Positions 8,221-16,122 of a DNA stretch of 51,513 bases are shown here, piece after piece. The first letter of the stretch is position 1; every line of letters starts with the position of its first letter. The position numbers and the translations under genes were made by a program. The notes below the pieces were generated by a model. The model was not told the DNA's origin. It did not search any database and worked only from the letters and a program-made list of their open reading frames with translations. Origin of the DNA: an uncultured Eggerthellaceae bacterium (GTDB lineage: Bacteria > Actinomycetota > Coriobacteriia > Coriobacteriales > Eggerthellaceae); the NCBI GenBank assembly GCA_944320405.1, contig CALUHI010000035.1, forward strand, positions 1 through 51,513, in the 5' to 3' direction.

Positions 8221-8255
8221 AGCAAAAAGAGAAGAGCCCTAAGTTGGGCTCTTCT
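8221..8255 (-). terminator. Rho-independent terminator of the AGCS symporter
   Basis: A 10-bp stem (AGAAGAGCCC/GGGCTCTTCT, 8230-8255) with a 6-base loop is followed on the minus strand by CTCTTTTTGC. It lies about 60 bases past the symporter stop. Confidence 0.85.
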
Positions 8256-8317
8256 GCGGCAATGGAAACACTAGGGGATTTGCGCCTACCGCGACGTTCG
8301 CGGCAGTTTTTCGCGCC

Positions 8318-9811
8318 TTACGCGCCTGCGCCTTCTGGTTTGGGGGTTTTCCAGTCGGCGGCATCATCGGCGCGCGGCTCCATCTTGCTTTCGTCGCCAC
8401 CAGCGGCCTTCAGGCGGCGGAAGTAGTCCTTGGCTTCCTTCGCCACCACGCCCGACAGTGCGAACAGGGCAATCATGTTGGGCACTGCCATGCAGGCGTT
8501 GAAGATGTCGGCGATGGTCCACACGGCAGAAACCGTCATGTACGGGCCGATGAAGATGCAAGCGATGTAGAGCCAGCGGTACGCCAGCACGGCCTTCTGG
8601 TTGCGGCCGCTCAGGTACTCAAGGCAACGCTCGCCGTAGTAGTTCCAGCCCAGGATGGTGGTGAAGCCGAACAGCGCCAGGCACACCATCAGGATGAACG
8701 ACACAACCTCGGGCGGCAGGAACGGCAGGCCCGCCTGGAACGCTGCGGTGGTGACGGCGGCGCCTTCCAGGCCGATCTCGTAGGTATCGGTGAGCACGAG
8801 GGCCAGGCCCGTCATCGAGCAGATGATGATGGAGTCGATGAACGTCTGCGTCATGGACACCAGGCCCTGGCGTGCCGGCTCGCGCGTCTGCGCAGCGGCT
8901 GCGGCGATGGGGGCGGAGCCCAGACCGGCTTCGTTGGCGAAGATGCCGCGCGCCAGGCCCAGCTGCATGGCGATGAGGATAGCGCCCAGCATGCCGCCGC
9001 CAAACGCCTGCAGGCCGAACGCGTGCGTGATGATGGTGTAGAACGCAGCGGGGATCTTGTCGATGTTGAAGATGATCAGCGTGAACGAGAACACCAGGAA
9101 GATCACGACCATGCCAGGAACCACGCGCTCAGACACATGCGCGATGCGCTTCACGCCGCCGATGATGACCAGCGCCGCGAAGATGGCAGTGATCAGGCCG
9201 CCGATGATGGCGGCAACAGAAATCTCAACGCCAATCAGCGGAACGGTCACCATGTAGGCGTTGTTGGGATCAAAGAAGCCCACTACGGCGCTGGAGATGG
9301 AGTTCACCTGCGTGAACGTGCCGATGCCGAACAGGCCCACGCACATGCCGAAGAACGCGAACACCTTCGCCAGCCATTTCCACTTCGGGCCCATGCCGTT
9401 TTCGATGTAGTAGAACGGGCCGCCCAGCACGTGGCCGTTCTTGTCGGTGGTGCGATACTTCACAGCCAGCAGGCCCTCGGAGAACTTGGTGGCCATGCCG
9501 AACAGTGCCGCCATCCACATCCAGAACAGCGCACCCGGGCCGCCCGTGACAACGGCGGTGGCGATGCCCACGATGTTGCCCGTGCCGACGGTTGCCGACA
9601 TCGCGGTGCACATGGCGGCGAAGCTGGTGATCTCACCGTCGGCGCCCTTCTCGTTGCTGAACGTGTAGCGCAGCGCGCGTGGCAGCCACGGGAACTGCAG
9701 GGCGCGCAGGCGGATGGTCAAAAAGATGCCGCCCAAAAGGATGAGCGCAATCAGCGGCGGACCCCACACGAAGGTGTCGATGGTTGAAAGTATGCTCTCG
9801 AAGGCTTCCAC
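8318..9811 (-). CDS. Sodium:alanine/glycine symporter (AGCS family)
   Basis: 497 residues with about 10-11 membrane segments. The family signature GTGNIVGIATAVVTGGPGALFWMW is visible around residues 70-95, and NEAGLGSAPIAAAAAQTREP near 300 is the second conserved block. It imports alanine and/or glycine with Na+ across the cytoplasmic membrane. I chose the GTG at 9811 (VEAFESIL) because GAGGGGG lies 5 bases upstream; longer readings would run back into the riboswitch. A glycine riboswitch and a strong promoter precede it, so glycine is a likely substrate or signal. The tail after the last helix is hydrophilic. Confidence 0.93.
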   Translation of the reverse strand: MEAFESILSTIDTFVWGPPLIALILLGGIFLTIRLRALQFPWLPRALRYTFSNEKGADGEITSFAAMCTAMSATVGTGNIVGIATAVVTGGPGALFWMWMAALFGMATKFSEGLLAVKYRTTDKNGHVLGGPFYYIENGMGPKWKWLAKVFAFFGMCVGLFGIGTFTQVNSISSAVVGFFDPNNAYMVTVPLIGVEISVAAIIGGLITAIFAALVIIGGVKRIAHVSERVVPGMVVIFLVFSFTLIIFNIDKIPAAFYTIITHAFGLQAFGGGMLGAILIAMQLGLARGIFANEAGLGSAPIAAAAAQTREPARQGLVSMTQTFIDSIIICSMTGLALVLTDTYEIGLEGAAVTTAAFQAGLPFLPPEVVSFILMVCLALFGFTTILGWNYYGERCLEYLSGRNQKAVLAYRWLYIACIFIGPYMTVSAVWTIADIFNACMAVPNMIALFALSGVVAKEAKDYFRRLKAAGGDESKMEPRADDAADWKTPKPEGAGA

Positions 9812-9944
9812 GGTTTCCCCCTCTTTCACGACGTCCAATGCGCGTTCCGTCGCGGAAGGGGATCTGGAAAAGAAAAGGGAAGAGAAGCGCGCGGCCTGAA
9901 CCAAAATGTCCGCCGAACAAGCGGCGTGCGGCTCAACCGTGTAG

Positions 9945-10040
9945 CTCTCTGTCCTTTTGCCTGAGAGTTTCGGCAGCGCGGGCTTGCCCTGCGCGCCTTG
10001 CCCCTTCGGCACCCGGTCGGGCCGGGATTCTCCAGAGGTC
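9945..10040 (-). promoter_or_regulatory. Glycine riboswitch aptamer (single)
   Basis: Read on the minus strand, the region holds the conserved glycine-aptamer parts in order: a CTCTGGAGA start, GTGCCGAAGGGGCAAG, and CTCTCAGGCAAAAGGACAGAG closing the stem. Only one aptamer is present, not the usual tandem pair. Between aptamer and GTG there is a CGCCG/CGGCG hairpin (around 9907-9925) that could act in the expression platform; no canonical T run follows it, so translation control or antitermination is unresolved. Glycine riboswitches often precede glycine cleavage genes or AGCS symporters. Confidence 0.9.
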
Positions 10041-10111
10041 CCATCCACGCCCAGTCTCTTTGCGATCCAGGGCGCTTCGGCGGGATGCGCTATGCGATTT
10101 CGTACGCGCCT

Positions 10112-10139
10112 ATTGTAGGCGGATGCGCGCACTTGTCAA
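10112..10139 (-). promoter_or_regulatory. Sigma70-type promoter of the symporter/riboswitch unit
   Basis: On the minus strand TTGACA (10139-10134) and TACAAT (10117-10112) are separated by 16 bases. Transcription would start about 10105, some 65 bases before the riboswitch aptamer. With the riboswitch it explains the 414-base space between the symporter start and the kinase stop. Confidence 0.8.
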
Positions 10140-10181
10140 TCGCCGCCGGCAGTCGGCTCCGGCCTGTCGGCGAACAGCACG

Positions 10182-10211
10182 ATGAGAAAAAGGGACGGAG
10201 GTTTTTTCTCG
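10182..10211. repeat. Degraded copy of the AGAAAAAGGGAC palindrome, copy C
   Basis: GATGAGAAAAAGGGACGG pairs imperfectly with GTTTTTTCTCGTT (arms 10184-10191 and 10203-10210). It lies 15 bases past the kinase stop and, being A/T rich with a T run on the minus strand, may also serve as the kinase terminator. Confidence 0.55.
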
Positions 10212-10225
10212 TTCCGCGAACGAGA

Positions 10226-12097
10226 TCAGGCCTCTTCCGGAAGACGCAGGATGGCCCGAGCGCCACCAAGTGGGCTGTCGGCGAAAAGAGCGTCGCCGCC
10301 GTGTTGGCGCGCGATTTCCCGTACCACTGCCAAGCCAAGCCCGGTGCTGCCCTTTTTCCGATCGCGCCCTTCCTCAAGGCGCACGAAGCGCCCGAAAACG
10401 CGCTCGCGGTCGGCAGGGGGAATGCCCGGGCCGTCGTCGTCGACGATGATCTCGATCCATGCGCTGCCGCTTTCGTCCTGAGTCTCTTTGCATGAAAGAG
10501 CAACCGTCGTCTCCGCGTAGCGTGCAGCGTTGTCCAAGAGATTTCTTGTGGCATGCGAGATTGCTTCGTGGTCGGCAGTCGCCACGAGAGGGGCTATTCC
10601 AGAGGTGTCGATGGTTTTGTCTGTGCGCCCAGAAAGCGAGGCTGCCTCTTCGATAAGCAGATCGTAAAGGTCCAAGGGCGTTTTGGAGATCTTTGCGACG
10701 CCTTCGTCTTGGCGTGCAAGCAGAAGGAGGTTTCCTACGATTCCGCCGACGCGCTCGTTTTCCGAAAGAAGGTCGGCGGCAAGCTCGTCGATGTCGACGG
10801 CATCGGGATGCTCGCGCAGCGTCTCAAGCATGAGCTTCATGGCGGCGATGGGGCTTTTCAGTTCATGCGATGCATCGGAAACGAAACGGCGCTGCTCGGC
10901 AACGGACGCTTCGAGTCGGGCGAGCATGTCGTTGAACGTCTTGGCAAGTTTGGAGAGATCCTTGTCGTTTTCGGGGACGGGGATCCTCTGCTCGAGGTTG
11001 GAGATCGAGATGCGCGCCGCTTCCGCCCGCATGGTTTCGACGGGGGCGAGTGCGCGGGAGGTGAGGAACCAGGAGAACCCCGCAATGGCGATCAATGCGA
11101 GCGCCAGCACGACTCCGAGCAGTGCCGCTGCGGTGCGTCCAGCCTCTTGGGCAGAGGCGATGGAGGTCATGGCGGCAATCGTGACGATGCCATTCGGGGT
11201 CTGCACGCCCCGCTCCATCACAAGGTAGGGCCCCTTGGAGCCAAGCACCTGAGAAGCGTCGACGTTCAGCGACTGCGGTGAAGGGTCGGATGCTGCGGTG
11301 TCGGCGGCGGTGTCTTGCGGGGCGGGTGCTGCCACTGCATGGATCACGGGCATCCCGCCGGCATCAGTTGAAGTGCGCACGTAGGAGGCTTCGCGCGCAC
11401 TTCCGTATTCCGAATTGCTGTCGTATCCCGAATTGCTGTCCGCATATCCGGAATTCGTTTCATATCCGGAATTCGCGCTGTATCCGGAGTTCGCCTCATT
11501 TGAGGAGTTGTTTGCATACCCGGAATTCGCGGATGCGGAAGATTGGTCGTCGTATCCGGAATTGCCGTCGTCTCCTTGCGGAGCAGGGGCGGGTTTCTGC
11601 GTTGGCGCGGGTTGGGCCGAAGATGGGGGCGTTTCGTTTTGCGCGGGGGAGCTTTCGGTATCGTCGATGTGCTCCCGCGCGGCGGCGAGTGATTCCGCCA
11701 TCACGTCGTCGTGGATATCGTCTGCGTTAGAAGAAGGAAGGCGCTGAAGCAGCATTGCATCTTCAGTATGGGAAGAGCTCTCGCCTGGCTGCAATCCTCC
11801 TGTCGAGATGGCGGAAATGTCTTGCGCCCAATCGCTTGAGGCGGCAACTTCTCCGTTCTCGTCGATGATTTGGATCAGGTCAGAGCCGGTTCCGCGGATC
11901 GTCTCGATGGATTCGCCTGACTGCAGGCGCGATTCGATTGAGTTCAGCCGCTCATTCAAAGAGCTTTCAATCTGCGTTTCGAGGATGGATGCGGCGGCAA
12001 GGCCAACTACCGCCACTACGGCAACCATCGCCACTGCGCTTACGGCAACGGCGATTGCCGATACTTTCCCTCTGATGGTGTTGAAGGGGGACTTCAT
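10226..12097 (-). CDS. Sensor histidine kinase with NSGY repeats in its extracytoplasmic domain
   Basis: 623 residues: a first membrane helix at about 12-34, an outside domain to about 318, a second helix at about 319-346, HAMP, HisKA with phospho-acceptor His near 409 (SDASHELKSP), and an HATPase domain with N box (HATRNLLDNAARYA), G1 (VDDDGPGIP) and G2 (GSTGLGLAVVREIARQHGG). The outside domain is disordered-looking: a Pro/Ala-rich stretch, then about seven NSGY-type repeats at residues 174-232. The ATG at 12097 follows the regulator's stop by one base, with GGAGG upstream, so the two are coupled. The repeats match those of the small protein encoded at 12971-13504, including the peptide DDGNSGYDD. 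The signal sensed is unknown. Confidence 0.9.
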   Translation of the reverse strand: MKSPFNTIRGKVSAIAVAVSAVAMVAVVAVVGLAAASILETQIESSLNERLNSIESRLQSGESIETIRGTGSDLIQIIDENGEVAASSDWAQDISAISTGGLQPGESSSHTEDAMLLQRLPSSNADDIHDDVMAESLAAAREHIDDTESSPAQNETPPSSAQPAPTQKPAPAPQGDDGNSGYDDQSSASANSGYANNSSNEANSGYSANSGYETNSGYADSNSGYDSNSEYGSAREASYVRTSTDAGGMPVIHAVAAPAPQDTAADTAASDPSPQSLNVDASQVLGSKGPYLVMERGVQTPNGIVTIAAMTSIASAQEAGRTAAALLGVVLALALIAIAGFSWFLTSRALAPVETMRAEAARISISNLEQRIPVPENDKDLSKLAKTFNDMLARLEASVAEQRRFVSDASHELKSPIAAMKLMLETLREHPDAVDIDELAADLLSENERVGGIVGNLLLLARQDEGVAKISKTPLDLYDLLIEEAASLSGRTDKTIDTSGIAPLVATADHEAISHATRNLLDNAARYAETTVALSCKETQDESGSAWIEIIVDDDGPGIPPADRERVFGRFVRLEEGRDRKKGSTGLGLAVVREIARQHGGDALFADSPLGGARAILRLPEEA

Positions 12098-12098
12098 T

Positions 12099-12773
12099 TC
12101 ACTCGTCCTCCTCGAGTCGGTAGCCAACGCCCCTTACGGTAACGATGCTTTTCTTTCCGAAAGGAGCGTCGACCTTCTTTCGTAGATAACCGATGTAAAC
12201 CTCCACCACGTTTTCGTCCCCCACGAAGGAAGGGCTCCAAACATGATCAAGGATTTGGGCTTTGCTCAGCGTGCTGCCAACGTTGTGCATGAGGTACTCC
12301 AGAAGCGCGAACTCGCGTGGAGTAAGCTCGATGGGCACTCCCTCGCGACTTACCGACCTTGCGCGTTGGTCGATCTCTATACCTGCCACGGCGAGCTTTG
12401 CCGATCGTGCCACCCCCTCGCGTCGCAGCAAGGCGCGGATGCGCGCTATCAACACGACAAGGGAGAACGGTTTGCGAAGGAAGTCGTCAGCGCCAATGTC
12501 GAGCGCATCCGCCTCGTCGTATTCGCCGTCTTTGGCGGTGAGCATAAGGATGGGGGTGCCAATGCCCGCCTGGCGCAGTTTTCCACAGACCTCGTAGCCG
12601 TTCATTCCCGGGAGCATGATGTCGAGGGTGATAGCATCGTATGCTCCTGAAAGGGCGAGTTCGAGCCCGGTCAATCCATCCTGCGCAACATCGACCGAGA
12701 ATCCTTCAGCTTCCAGGTTCTTCTTCAGATAGGAGCAGAGATGGATCTCGTCTTCGACGATGAGGATCAGCAT
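12099..12773 (-). CDS. OmpR/PhoB-family response regulator
   Basis: 224 residues. The receiver domain starts MLILIVEDEIHLC, with acceptor Asp in AITLDIMLPGMNG (near 51) and Lys in FLRKPFSLV (near 100). The C-terminal winged helix (ELTPREFALLEYLM ... YIGYLRKKVD ... VRGVGYRLEE) binds DNA as in OmpR/PhoB. The ATG at 12773 has GGAGG 6 bases upstream. It is cotranscribed with the NSGY-repeat kinase. A pair of 11-bp-spaced TTAC repeats (12905-12908 and 12916-12919) upstream could be an autoregulatory site, with low confidence. Confidence 0.93.
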   Translation of the reverse strand: MLILIVEDEIHLCSYLKKNLEAEGFSVDVAQDGLTGLELALSGAYDAITLDIMLPGMNGYEVCGKLRQAGIGTPILMLTAKDGEYDEADALDIGADDFLRKPFSLVVLIARIRALLRREGVARSAKLAVAGIEIDQRARSVSREGVPIELTPREFALLEYLMHNVGSTLSKAQILDHVWSPSFVGDENVVEVYIGYLRKKVDAPFGKKSIVTVRGVGYRLEEDE

Positions 12774-12970
12774 GGCGTGCCTCCAAGGGGGGTACGAGGG
12801 CGCGCCGCACGATTTCCCGTGCGGCGCTGCGTCATCGGAATTGTACCGGAGCATGGGCGGCGGTTTCCCGGCTTCTGGGTTTCAGGTGCGTTTGAGAGAA
12901 AACTTTACCGCCCGCTTACAATCCCATTCGGAAGTTGGACCCGATGCCACTTGCGGTTTGATCGGCTCAG

Positions 12971-13504
12971 CTAGTCGTCGTATCCGGAATCACCTTCGTC
13001 ATACCCGGAATTACCGTCGTCGTATCCGGAGTTGCCATCATCGTACCCAGAGTTGCCGTCGTCGTATCCGGAGTTGCCATCATTCGCTTCGTAGGGCGAT
13101 GCGCTGTAATCGCTCACGGCGTCGTCCCAGCTATCGTCGTAATTGGTGGCGGCGTCGTCGTAAGGGGAGGCCCCGTCGTAAGGCGAAGAGCCGCCGCCGT
13201 AGTTCGTGCCGTAATCGGTTGCGGCGTACGAGTTTGTGTTGGCTGCTGCAGGCGCCGGTTCTGCCGCGGGTGCCGGCTCTGCTGCCGGCTCAGCGGCGGG
13301 AGCCGTTTCCGGCGTCGTTTCAGGCTGCGCGGCGGCGGGGTCGGTCGCCGGGGCGGCAGCCTCTGTGATCTCTGCCGGTGCGGCGCTTTGCGAGGAACCT
13401 GAGCTTGCGTATGCGAATCCTGCAAAGATGAGCATGCAGACGACGATCGTTGCGACGATGGGGATCGCCTTGGGCTTCAGTGCTTGAAGGTCGAGCTTTT
13501 TCAT
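12971..13504 (-). CDS. Small membrane-anchored acidic protein with NSGYDD repeats
   Basis: 177 residues: a basic start, one membrane helix (about residues 14-36, IPIVATIVVCMLIFAGFAYA), a Pro/Ala/Glu-rich spacer such as spans a cell wall, a Tyr/Asp-rich region (SPYDGASPYDD), and a C-terminus of five NSGYDD-type repeats. The tail is strongly acidic and should face outward. The ATG at 13504 has a strong AAGGAGG. It lies upstream of the regulator and kinase on the same strand and shares the DDGNSGYDD peptide with the kinase's outside domain. I recognise no family. Ligand presentation to the kinase or cation binding are guesses. It is divergent from feoAB. Confidence 0.8.
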   Translation of the reverse strand: MKKLDLQALKPKAIPIVATIVVCMLIFAGFAYASSGSSQSAAPAEITEAAAPATDPAAAQPETTPETAPAAEPAAEPAPAAEPAPAAANTNSYAATDYGTNYGGGSSPYDGASPYDDAATNYDDSWDDAVSDYSASPYEANDGNSGYDDGNSGYDDGNSGYDDGNSGYDEGDSGYDD

Positions 13505-13609
13505 GGTGGCCTCCTTTTGCATTTCCATTGTTCGGTTCCCTTTTCGAGGAGCCGGTTGAGCCTGTCTTGCCGTTTTGTTTTCGGCATGGCCATAGCATGA
13601 CGGATGAAG

Positions 13610-13625
13610 CTGAGAATTCTCTGAG
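13610..13625 (-). promoter_or_regulatory. Direct repeat CTGAG-N6-CTGAG, response-regulator box candidate
   Basis: On the plus strand CTGAGAATTCTCTGAG contains two CTGAG units starting 11 bases apart, the spacing bound by OmpR/PhoB-type regulators. On the minus strand TTCTCA overlapping the second unit can serve as -35, with TATGGC 16 bases further as -10, about 90 bases before the NSGY-protein start. Regulation by the neighbouring regulator is inferred. Confidence 0.45.
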
Positions 13626-13758
13626 AGGCGGTCCTTCGCGCTTCACGCGGTAACCTCATGGCGACTCGGGATGCGCGAGGATGCTAAAACCTTTATAGTG
13701 GGCAGGTGAAACAGACGAGATCCAAAACGGGCATGTGCCCGCAAAAGGAGACAGAACT

Positions 13759-16113
13759 TTGACCACGTTGAAAGACCTCCCCATCGGCAAGACCGCTACG
13801 GTCGAGCGCGTGGGGGGCGATGGTGCGTTGCGCCAGCATTTCCTGGATATGGGCATCATTCCCCAGGCGGACGTTTCCATGGTGAAACACGCTCCCATGG
13901 GCGACCCGGTGGAAGTGCGCGTGCACGGCTACGAGCTCACGCTGCGCTTGGACGATGCGGCGCGCATCGAGGTGTCGGACGTGCGCGATGCGACTGCGGA
14001 GCGCAGCGTCCGCCGCAGCGCTCCCGCAAGCCACCCTGGCCTGGGCGAAGGCGGCATCCGCTTTCACGACAAGCAGACCGAAACCCCGCTCCCTGACGGC
14101 ACCACCATCACGTTCGCGCTTGCGGGCAACCAAAACTGCGGCAAAACCACGCTGTTCAACCAGCTGACTGGCTCGAACCAGCATGTGGGCAACTTCCCGG
14201 GCGTCACCGTGGACCGCAAGGACGGCGCCATCAAGGATCATCCGGAAACCATGGTGACCGACCTTCCGGGCATCTACTCGATGTCGCCCTACACCAGCGA
14301 GGAAATCGTCACGCGGCAGTTCCTGTTGGATGAGCATCCGCACGGCATCATCAACATCGTTGACGCCACCAACATCGAGCGCAACCTGTACCTGACTATG
14401 CAGCTGATGGAGCTGGGCATTCCGATGGTGCTGGCGCTCAACATGATGGACGAGGTCACAGGCAACGGCGGCTCCATCCGCGTGAACGAGATGGAAGAGC
14501 TGCTGGGCATTCCCGTGGTGCCTATTGCCGCAGTGCGCGGCGAAGGCACGGCCGAGCTGGTCGACCACGCGATCCATGTGGCAAAGTTCCAGGAAAGCCC
14601 CGTGCGGCAGGACTTCTGCGATGCGCAAGACCATGGCGGCGCGGTGCATCGCTGCCTGCACAGCATCATGCACTTAATCGAGGACCACGCCGATCGCGCG
14701 GGCATTCCGCTGCGCTTTGCCGCCAGCAAGCTGGCCGAAGGCGACCAGCTGGTGCTTGAAAAGCTTGGCCTCGATCAAAACGAGCGCGAAACGCTCGAGC
14801 ACATCATCTGCCAGATGGAATCCGAGCGCGGCTTGGACCGCGCCGCCGCCATCGCCGAGATGCGCTTCAGCTTCATCGAGCGCGTGTGCGCCCAAACCGT
14901 CGTGCGTCCGCATGAAAGCCGCGAGCACGCCCGCAGCCAGAAGATCGACCGCATCCTCACCGGGCGCTTCACCGCCATTCCGGCATTTGTTGCCATCATG
15001 GCGGTGGTGTTCTGGCTCACCTTCAACGTGATAGGCGCCTGGTTGCAGGAGCTTTTGGACGCCGGCATCGGCTGGCTGACCGACCAAGTGTCGGCGCTCA
15101 TGGAAACGGCGCAGGTCAACGAAGTGCTTCAGTCACTGGTGGTGGACGGCGTGTTCAACGGCGTGGGCAGCGTGGTGTCGTTTGTGCCCATCATCGTGGT
15201 GCTGTTCTTTTTCCTTTCCATCTTGGAAGATTCCGGCTACATGGCGCGCGTCGCTTTCGTGATGGACAAGCTTCTGCGCAAAATAGGCCTTTCGGGCCGT
15301 TCCATCGTGCCCATGCTCATCGGGTTTGGCTGCACCGTGCCCTCGGTCATGGCATCGCGCACGCTGCCTTCCGAGCGCGACCGCAAGATGACCGTTTTGC
15401 TGACGCCGTACATGAGCTGTTCGGCAAAGCTGCCCATCTATGCGTTTCTTACCGCTGCGTTTTTCCCCGCCAACGGGGCCATCGTGATGGTGGCGCTGTA
15501 TTTCGGCGGCATCGCAGTGGGTGTGCTGGCGGCGCTTCTGCTGCGCAAAACCTTGTTCTCGGGCGAGGCCGTGCCTTTCGTCATGGAGCTTCCGAACTAC
15601 CGCCTGCCCGGTCCGAAGAACGTGCTGCGGCTTCTGTGGGACAAAGCGAAGGACTTCCTGCAGCGTGCGTTCACCGTCATCTTCGTGGCTACCATCGTCA
15701 TTTGGATCTTGCAAACGTTCGACTTCACGCTGAACGTGGTCGCCGATTCCCAGAACAGCATCCTGGCCGTCATCGCCGGGTTCATCGCGCCGATCTTTGC
15801 GCCGCTGGGCTTTGGCGACTGGCGCATCTCGACGGCGCTCATCACGGGCGTCATGGCGAAGGAGAGCGTGGTTTCCACTTTGTCCATCCTGTTCGGCAGC
15901 GTCGGCGCCATCACTGCGGCGCTCACACCGCTTGCTGCTGTGAGCTTGCTGGTGTTCTGCCTGCTGTACACGCCGTGCGTAGCGGCGCTTGCTGCGGTGA
16001 AACGCGAGCTGGGCGGCAAGTGGGCCGTAGGCGTGGCGTTTTGGCAGCTGGCAGTTGCGTGGGTTGTGGCGTTCGCTGTGCATAGCGTGGGCCTGTTGCT
16101 GGGAATGGCGTAG
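13759..16113 (+). CDS. feoB: Ferrous iron transporter, FeoA-FeoB fusion
   Basis: 784 residues. Residues 1-75 are an FeoA (SH3-like) domain (LPIGKTATVERVGGDGALRQ, FLDMGIIPQADVSMV). The FeoB GTPase follows, with G1 GNQNCGKTTLFN, G2 GNFPGVTVDRK, G3 DLPGIYS and G4 ALNMMDE. The C-terminal part has two Gate motifs (GFGCTVPSVMASRTL and LYTPCVAALAAVKRE) within about 8 membrane helices. It imports Fe2+ across the cytoplasmic membrane. The start is TTG at 13759 (TTG ACC ACG), supported by AAGGAGA 7 bases upstream; no ATG in frame has a better site. TATAGT at 13694 may be a -10 box, but no good -35 is visible. Confidence 0.93.
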   Translation: MTTLKDLPIGKTATVERVGGDGALRQHFLDMGIIPQADVSMVKHAPMGDPVEVRVHGYELTLRLDDAARIEVSDVRDATAERSVRRSAPASHPGLGEGGIRFHDKQTETPLPDGTTITFALAGNQNCGKTTLFNQLTGSNQHVGNFPGVTVDRKDGAIKDHPETMVTDLPGIYSMSPYTSEEIVTRQFLLDEHPHGIINIVDATNIERNLYLTMQLMELGIPMVLALNMMDEVTGNGGSIRVNEMEELLGIPVVPIAAVRGEGTAELVDHAIHVAKFQESPVRQDFCDAQDHGGAVHRCLHSIMHLIEDHADRAGIPLRFAASKLAEGDQLVLEKLGLDQNERETLEHIICQMESERGLDRAAAIAEMRFSFIERVCAQTVVRPHESREHARSQKIDRILTGRFTAIPAFVAIMAVVFWLTFNVIGAWLQELLDAGIGWLTDQVSALMETAQVNEVLQSLVVDGVFNGVGSVVSFVPIIVVLFFFLSILEDSGYMARVAFVMDKLLRKIGLSGRSIVPMLIGFGCTVPSVMASRTLPSERDRKMTVLLTPYMSCSAKLPIYAFLTAAFFPANGAIVMVALYFGGIAVGVLAALLLRKTLFSGEAVPFVMELPNYRLPGPKNVLRLLWDKAKDFLQRAFTVIFVATIVIWILQTFDFTLNVVADSQNSILAVIAGFIAPIFAPLGFGDWRISTALITGVMAKESVVSTLSILFGSVGAITAALTPLAAVSLLVFCLLYTPCVAALAAVKRELGGKWAVGVAFWQLAVAWVVAFAVHSVGLLLGMA

Positions 16114-16122
16114 GAGCCAGCA

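Noticed and set aside
7954-8274. Plus-strand 106-codon frame in the gap with repeats
   Set aside because: It runs through the inverted ends of the 198-bp element, a palindrome and a terminator; basic composition, no ribosome site.
10141-10225. Second glycine aptamer upstream of the first
   Set aside because: No GCCGAAGG...GCAA or AAAGGACAG sequence; the region holds the promoter and a repeat instead.
6180-13760. CRISPR array from the several repeats in this part
   Set aside because: The repeats are palindromes of different kinds, irregularly spaced; no regular repeat-spacer pattern or cas genes.
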